Below, piece after piece: positions 27,501 through 32,834 of a stretch of 32,834 nt of DNA. This DNA is from Thermoleophilia bacterium (GTDB lineage Bacteria > Actinomycetota > Thermoleophilia > BMS3ABIN01): NCBI GenBank assembly GCA_014859345.1, contig JACUUL010000022.1, positions 1 to 32,834 on the forward strand. Direction: 5' to 3'. The notes below the pieces were generated by a model. The model had not been told where the DNA came from and made no database searches. It was given only the letters and a program-made list of their open reading frames with translations. A program made the translations under genes and the position numbers. The number at the start of each line of letters is the position of its first letter. Position 1 is the stretch's first letter.

Positions 27501-30500
27501 CTAGGCTACGGCAGCCGGTTCGCGGTCGGCCGGCCCGCCGCTTTTTCGAGAGTCCACGGCTTGCCGGGCGGGCGTCGCAGCCGTCTCATCGCCTTCCGGC
27601 GGCATCCGGCGGGAGAGGACTTTGGAAGTCCCGTCAGAGCCGAGGCTTACGCCATAGAGCACATCCGCCACTTCCATAGTGTGCTTCTGATGGGTGATGA
27701 CAATGAACTGGGTGCGGCTCTGATACTGTCTGAGCATGTTGAGAAGCCGGTCGATGTTTGCATCGTCAAGCGCCGCCTCAACCTCGTCCAGGATGTAAAA
27801 CGGGGCGGGGCGGGCCAGGAAGATCGAGAACAGGAATCCGATGGCGACCAGCGAGCGCTCGCCCCCGGAAAGAAGCGACAGGCTCCTGACCGCTTTTCGG
27901 GCGGGCTTGACAGAGATTTCGATGCCAAGGCGGTCTCCGGTGGAGTTCGCAGCTTCGCCTTCATCCTCGTCGTCCTGTCCCTCATCGATTTCTCCGGCGG
28001 CTGCGGCGAGCGGTTCGACCAGAGTCAACCTGCCCTCGCCGCCGGGGAACAAAGCGGCTATTACGTCTGTGAAATTACGGCGCACTGCCTCGAATGTCTC
28101 GGCGAAATTCGATTCGATGCGCGCTGTCAGATCCCTGATAAGCCCTTTCAGCTCCCTGAGGCTCTTCTCCAGATCAGCTCTTTGTTCCTTCAGGAAGTTC
28201 TGCCGTTCCAGCATTTCCTCATATTCCTGCTGCGCCAGCGGATTGACCGGACCGATAAGCTCACGGCGCTGCGCCAGGCGCTGAAGGTGCTCCTCCGTCG
28301 CCTCCAGATCACCGGCATCCGCGGCTTCTTCCTCATCCATGTCCGCATCGGGGAATTTTTTTCTGACGGCTTCCAGCTGTTCGGACTGTTCACCGATCTG
28401 GTCACGCAACCGCGCGAGCGTAACTTGCCGCTCCGTGGTGTCGTCGCTGGCGTGGCTCAGGCTCTGCTGCAGTTCAGCTTCAGACCTGGATAACGTCTTC
28501 AAAGACGCCGAGTGGTGGTTGCTCTCTTCCTCTGCTTCCTCGAGCTGGCTCTTCAGGCCGTCCAGCACGCCCCTGAAAACTTCATGAAGCCTGTCGATGC
28601 AGGCCTGCAGCCGGCCGGCAGCCGGCCCGAGGCCCTGATAGGCGTCCAGCTCGAAAGCGGTGGCCGCCAGTTCGCGCTTCAGGCGGTTCAGCGCCGGCCC
28701 GGTCCGCTCGACAGCCAAAGCCGCCACCCTCTCTCTTTCTCGTACCCTGGCAGCCAGAATCTGCAGTTCGGTGACCCTTTTTGCCAGGGTTTGCCGGCTT
28801 GTGGACAGTGCTTCATCATTGATTGACGCGGACGCGTCCGTCCCGTCCGGCCCGGAGCCGGTCTCGTCCAGGACCCGTTCTGCCTCATCCAGATGCCGCC
28901 GCGCTTCAGCCAATTCCTCGTCCAGCCGCGACGCCTCGGACAAGAGGTGGTCATGGCTGGCTTCCTTGATCCGGATTTCCTGGTTGAGCACGTGCCGTTT
29001 TCGCTCAATCCCGGCGAGGTGCTCTTGCACGGCCTGAATTTCCCGGCTCACTATGGCAACGTGCTTTTCGGCCTCGATCCGGGGGGTTTCGAATGCGGCA
29101 AGCTTGCGGTCGATGGCGGCTATCCCCGCCTCGATCCCGGCCTTTTTCCCGTTTGCTGCTTCCCGCTCGCTTTCCAGCTGGCGCCGCTCGTTTCTTTGTC
29201 TGAGAACCACGGAAGAGGGCGGATCGGCCTTATAGCTGAGGGTCCGCCTGCGGGCGTCATAAACGACGCCCTCGCGGGTCACCCAGATCCCCTCGCCGGA
29301 AGACCCGGCAAGGCCGTTGATCTCGTCCACCACGCGTACCCCGGCCAGCAGGGAGCTGACAAAGCCGGCCTGAACATCCGGCAGAATCACGTGATCCACC
29401 AGGTAATCTTCTCCCACTCGCCGGTTTTCCACCCGTTTTCCTGCCTGAGGCAGCACAAACTCGATACTGCCAAGCCCGGTATCCCTCGCCTCGCCGAGCA
29501 GTTGCCGGGCTTCATCTATGCCATTTGCCACAAGCGCGAAAAGAACGCTTCCCAGCACAGCAGATAAGGCCTTCTCATAGCCTGGCTCCACCTCGATGAG
29601 ATCGAAGAGAGCCTTTAGTTCATGGTTCAGGGAAATTTCCCTGGCTGCCGGCGGCAAGCCGGAACGGTCGTCTTCACTGGCCTCGATGAATGTAAGCCTC
29701 GCCTTGGCTATCTGCAGATCCTCCGCTACCCGCCTAAGTTTTGACGACAGATCGCGCCGTTCGTTCTCGAGATTCTCCCTCTGCTCGATGATGGCGCCAA
29801 GGTCAGCTCCGGCAGCAGACGCTTTTTCCCGCAACGAAGCCAGCTTCTCCTCCTCCAGCCCCGCGGTCTCGTCCAACTCCTTGTATTCACGCTTGTGCGC
29901 CTGCGCCTCCCCGGATAACCGCTCCATCGAACCGGCGATCTTTTCCCGCCGCTGGGCAAGATACTCAATCTGATGCGCGTAACGTTCCTTTAACGCTGAC
30001 AACTCGCCCACGCGGCGACTCTTCTCCTCGCTGGCATGACGGCGCTGGTTGATTTCCTCCTCGACACGCGCCAGTTCCGCCTGCCGGCTATCAAGTTCTG
30101 ACTCGAGCTCGCCCAGCCTGACATTGCCTTCATCGCGCTCGGACCGGGCCCTCCTCATCTCCGCGGATACCCGCTCGGACTGTCCCCGCAGGTTCTGAAG
30201 CCTGGCTTCTGCCCGCTTCACTCCCTGATCAGCCATCTCGCGGCGGGCAGCCATGGCCTCACGGCGGCTCTCCAGGGTGTCGCGTTTCGACTTCAGGCTG
30301 TAATATCGATCGGCCAGCTGTTTATGGGCTGTCAATGATTCCGTCAGAAGCTCTTCGGTCTGTCGTCTCCGTCCAGCGGTTCGGGCAAGCTCCGCCTCCA
30401 GCTGAGCCCGGCGCTCGCCAGCGGTACGGGAAGCATCCTGCGCCCCCTCGAGCTCCGAGTTGAGAATCTCAAGCCGGCCTTTTAACAACCGCGTTTTCGC

Positions 30501-31172
30501 CCTGGCGATCTGCAGATCCAGCTTTGCGGAGCGTTCGGCGGCAGTCGCCTGCTTCTTTAGCGGCCTGAGCTGCGCCTTTACCTCTTCCTCGACATCTGCC
30601 AGCCTTTCCAGGTTGCGCCTGACCGCGTCCAGCTTGAGCTCCGCGCGCCGCCTGCGCTTCTTGAACTTTCCCAGCCCGGCAGCTTCCTCTATGTGCGCGC
30701 GCCTCTCGATCGGTTTGCTCTCCAGAATCGAATCAACCTTACCCTGGCTGATAATCGAGTGGCTGTCGCGGCCCAGGCCGGCATCCGAAAGGAGCTCCGC
30801 GATATCGATCAGACGGCAGGCCGAACGGTTGATGAAATATGAGCTTTCCCCGTCCCGATAGACACGCCGGGAGAGGGCGACCTCGGAAAACTCGATAGGA
30901 ATCTGCCCGCTGTTATTGTCGAAGACAATCTCCACCTCGGCCATCCCGGCCGGACTCAGCTTGTCGCTGCCGGTGAAGATGACATCCTGCATGCTGGCCC
31001 CCCTGAGAGCCGAGGGGCTCTGCTCGCCCATGGCCCACAGCACCGCGTCGGCGATATTGCTCTTGCCGCTGCCATTGGGACCCACCACCACGGTTATGCC
31101 GGGCTCGAAACCGAACTCCACAGGACGCCCGAAAGATTTGAAACCTCTTGCCTTGACGGACTTGAGAAACAT
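27501..31172 (-). CDS. smc: Chromosome segregation protein SMC
   Basis: MFLKSVKARGFKSFGRPVEFGFEPGITVVVGPNGSGKSNIADAVLWAMGE; long coiled coils and hinge; LSGGERSLVAIGFLFSIFLARPAPFYILDEVEAALDDANIDR. Confidence 0.97.
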   Translation of the reverse strand: MFLKSVKARGFKSFGRPVEFGFEPGITVVVGPNGSGKSNIADAVLWAMGEQSPSALRGASMQDVIFTGSDKLSPAGMAEVEIVFDNNSGQIPIEFSEVALSRRVYRDGESSYFINRSACRLIDIAELLSDAGLGRDSHSIISQGKVDSILESKPIERRAHIEEAAGLGKFKKRRRRAELKLDAVRRNLERLADVEEEVKAQLRPLKKQATAAERSAKLDLQIARAKTRLLKGRLEILNSELEGAQDASRTAGERRAQLEAELARTAGRRRQTEELLTESLTAHKQLADRYYSLKSKRDTLESRREAMAARREMADQGVKRAEARLQNLRGQSERVSAEMRRARSERDEGNVRLGELESELDSRQAELARVEEEINQRRHASEEKSRRVGELSALKERYAHQIEYLAQRREKIAGSMERLSGEAQAHKREYKELDETAGLEEEKLASLREKASAAGADLGAIIEQRENLENERRDLSSKLRRVAEDLQIAKARLTFIEASEDDRSGLPPAAREISLNHELKALFDLIEVEPGYEKALSAVLGSVLFALVANGIDEARQLLGEARDTGLGSIEFVLPQAGKRVENRRVGEDYLVDHVILPDVQAGFVSSLLAGVRVVDEINGLAGSSGEGIWVTREGVVYDARRRTLSYKADPPSSVVLRQRNERRQLESEREAANGKKAGIEAGIAAIDRKLAAFETPRIEAEKHVAIVSREIQAVQEHLAGIERKRHVLNQEIRIKEASHDHLLSEASRLDEELAEARRHLDEAERVLDETGSGPDGTDASASINDEALSTSRQTLAKRVTELQILAARVRERERVAALAVERTGPALNRLKRELAATAFELDAYQGLGPAAGRLQACIDRLHEVFRGVLDGLKSQLEEAEEESNHHSASLKTLSRSEAELQQSLSHASDDTTERQVTLARLRDQIGEQSEQLEAVRKKFPDADMDEEEAADAGDLEATEEHLQRLAQRRELIGPVNPLAQQEYEEMLERQNFLKEQRADLEKSLRELKGLIRDLTARIESNFAETFEAVRRNFTDVIAALFPGGEGRLTLVEPLAAAAGEIDEGQDDEDEGEAANSTGDRLGIEISVKPARKAVRSLSLLSGGERSLVAIGFLFSIFLARPAPFYILDEVEAALDDANIDRLLNMLRQYQSRTQFIVITHQKHTMEVADVLYGVSLGSDGTSKVLSRRMPPEGDETAATPARQAVDSRKSGGPADREPAAVA

Positions 31173-31852
31173 CAGGCTCCTTCCTCGCGTTCCCTTAATA
31201 CCTCCAGAGCTTCCTTCGCCGCTTCCTGTTGCGAAACCTTCTTGGTCCTGCCCTTGCCCCGGCCCAGCACCTCGCCAGCGAGCACCACCTGTGAAGAGAA
31301 CGTGCGGGCGTGGGGCGGCCCCTCGGATCCAACCACCCTGTATTCCACTTCCTGGCCGCGCTTGGCAACCTCCTCCTGAAGCACTGTCTTGTAATCAATA
31401 TGCTCACTGGTGGCGTAAGCGATGTGTTCGTCGAATTCCTCAATGACAGCGTCCATGATCGGTTCCAGGCCGATCTGGAGATACAGGGCCCCGATGAGCG
31501 CTTCCAGCACGGCGGCCAGCACGTTGGCGTTGCCGGCCAGAGATGCCACATTGGCCGCCCCTGCCTCCCTGGCTGCTTCCGCCAGTTGAGCAGGCAGGCC
31601 AAGCTTGATCGCCACCCTGGCGCAGGTCCCGCGGCTGACGACGTAGGCGCGAATCTTGGCCAGTTCTCCCTCGTTGTAGTCCGGATAACGCTCGAAAATG
31701 TGAGTGCTGATGCAGAGTCCCAGAACGCTGTCGCCGAGGAATTCGAGTCTTTCGTAGGAGAGGGTCCTTTCGGACGCCCATGATGAGTGGGTAAACACGC
31801 GCCGGGCCAGATCCGGCGCCAGTTCAGCTGCCAGTTCAGCTAGCGTTGCCAC
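31172..31852 (-). CDS. rnc: Ribonuclease III
   Basis: YERLEFLGDSVLGLCIS, VLEALIGALYLQIG; C-terminal dsRBD. Confidence 0.96.
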   Translation of the reverse strand: MATLAELAAELAPDLARRVFTHSSWASERTLSYERLEFLGDSVLGLCISTHIFERYPDYNEGELAKIRAYVVSRGTCARVAIKLGLPAQLAEAAREAGAANVASLAGNANVLAAVLEALIGALYLQIGLEPIMDAVIEEFDEHIAYATSEHIDYKTVLQEEVAKRGQEVEYRVVGSEGPPHARTFSSQVVLAGEVLGRGKGRTKKVSQQEAAKEALEVLREREEGA

Positions 31853-31900
31853 GTAAATATATCAGGCCTTCTGTAGTTTTAAGGGGCCGCAATTACTGGT

Positions 31901-32140
31901 TCAGCTGTGGGCAGCCACATAGTTTACGGCTTCCCCTACCGTGCGGATCTTCTCTGCCTCCTCGTCGGAAATCTTGATACCGAACTTGTCCTCCATCTCC
32001 ATGATCAGCTCGACCAGATCGAGGGAGTCGGCGTCAAGGTCATCAGCGAACGAGGCTTCGATGGTGACGTCATCTTCATCGACACCCAGCTGCTCCACCA
32101 GCATACCCTTGATCTGGTCGAAAATTTCTTCGTTAGACAT
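31901..32140 (-). CDS. acpP: Acyl carrier protein
   Basis: [50 protein letters not shown] phosphopantetheine site. Confidence 0.97.
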   Translation of the reverse strand: MSNEEIFDQIKGMLVEQLGVDEDDVTIEASFADDLDADSLDLVELIMEMEDKFGIKISDEEAEKIRTVGEAVNYVAAHS

Positions 32141-32297
32141 GCAATAATCCTCCGTGATCCCGTTTAAGGATTTTTATCCGGGTGAATCTACCACGATGGG
32201 AGAGAAAATTAAAGCGCGGCGGGCAAGCGTGCCGCCTGGCCCGGAGTTCATGCAAGGAACCTGCTCTGGATGTTGTGAGCCAAAAAACGGAAAACAG

Positions 32298-32834
32298 ATG
32301 AAAAAAGCATACGGAATGACCGTGTTGATGCTGCTCCTGACAACGGTTTTATCCCTGGGCTGGGCAACTGAAGGTTCGGCGCGCCCGGGAGACCTGGCTA
32401 CATTCAATTCCACTTATGACACTGCGGGAACGCGTCTGGACTCATGTCTTGTCTGTCATGTCGACGGCTCTGATCTGAATCCCTTCGGCATGGACATTTC
32501 GATGCAGACGGGAACGACCGGCCAGCGGCTGGCAAATGTCGAGGTCCTTGATTCCGACGGAGACGGCTTCAGCAACATCGACGAAATAAACAATCTGACC
32601 TTTCCCGGAGATCCCGACGACAACCCGGCGGTGGGGCCCGAGGCAGCTCCTGATGGCCTGGCTGCCCTGAGCTTTGCCATCGCAGTGATCATCGCCCTGT
32701 TTGCAATTTTATCGGCAGCCGCATATCTGGCCAGCCGCATGAAGGAAGCGAACCTCCGGAAGTGGCACCGATACGCGGGCGTCATACTGGCGCCTTTGAT
32801 CGTGCTGCAGGCGTTGAGCGGAATTTTTCTGAGC
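32298..32834 (+). CDS. Partial CDS: exported CxxCH heme-binding protein with EF-hand-like repeat and PepSY-TM-like membrane region (runs off window)
   Basis: Hand translation from ATG 32298 stays open to the last base: MKKAYGMTVLMLLLTTVLSLGWATEGSA...LDSCLVCHVDGSDLNPFG...VLDSDGDGFSNIDEI...RKWHRYAGVILAPLIVLQALSGIFLS. Confidence 0.75.
   Translation, partial: MKKAYGMTVLMLLLTTVLSLGWATEGSARPGDLATFNSTYDTAGTRLDSCLVCHVDGSDLNPFGMDISMQTGTTGQRLANVEVLDSDGDGFSNIDEINNLTFPGDPDDNPAVGPEAAPDGLAALSFAIAVIIALFAILSAAAYLASRMKEANLRKWHRYAGVILAPLIVLQALSGIFLS

Overview
32.8-kb high-GC bacterial chromosome window, probably actinobacterial or another deep-branching lineage judging from gene content and order. Most of it is a minus-strand housekeeping cluster: acpP-rnc-smc-ftsY-ffh-rpsP-khpA-rimM-trmD-rplS-lepB-rnhB-yraN-comM-dprA-xerC-fliA/whiG. 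The left end carries a tRNA-Ala, a GT39-like membrane glycosyltransferase, a methyltransferase, and a cytochrome b6/subunit IV/Rieske operon whose c-type partner is a seven-CxxCH cytochrome. Plus-strand genes interrupt the cluster: an iron-type ABC transporter between rplS and trmD, and a metallophosphoesterase between ffh and ftsY. The best candidate for an undescribed system is a ~4-kb minus-strand locus (about 11.7-15.7 kb) between yraN and comM. It has a long structured leader with a terminator-like hairpin, a 21-aa ORF with three Cys, a 1064-aa exported protein built from duplicated rhodanese-like plus FN3 modules, and a 43-aa ORF that looks like a RiPP precursor with a lasso-type leader. 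It ends in a large GGGGACGGTCCCC palindrome. All assignments come from reading the sequence and provided translations; no searches were run.
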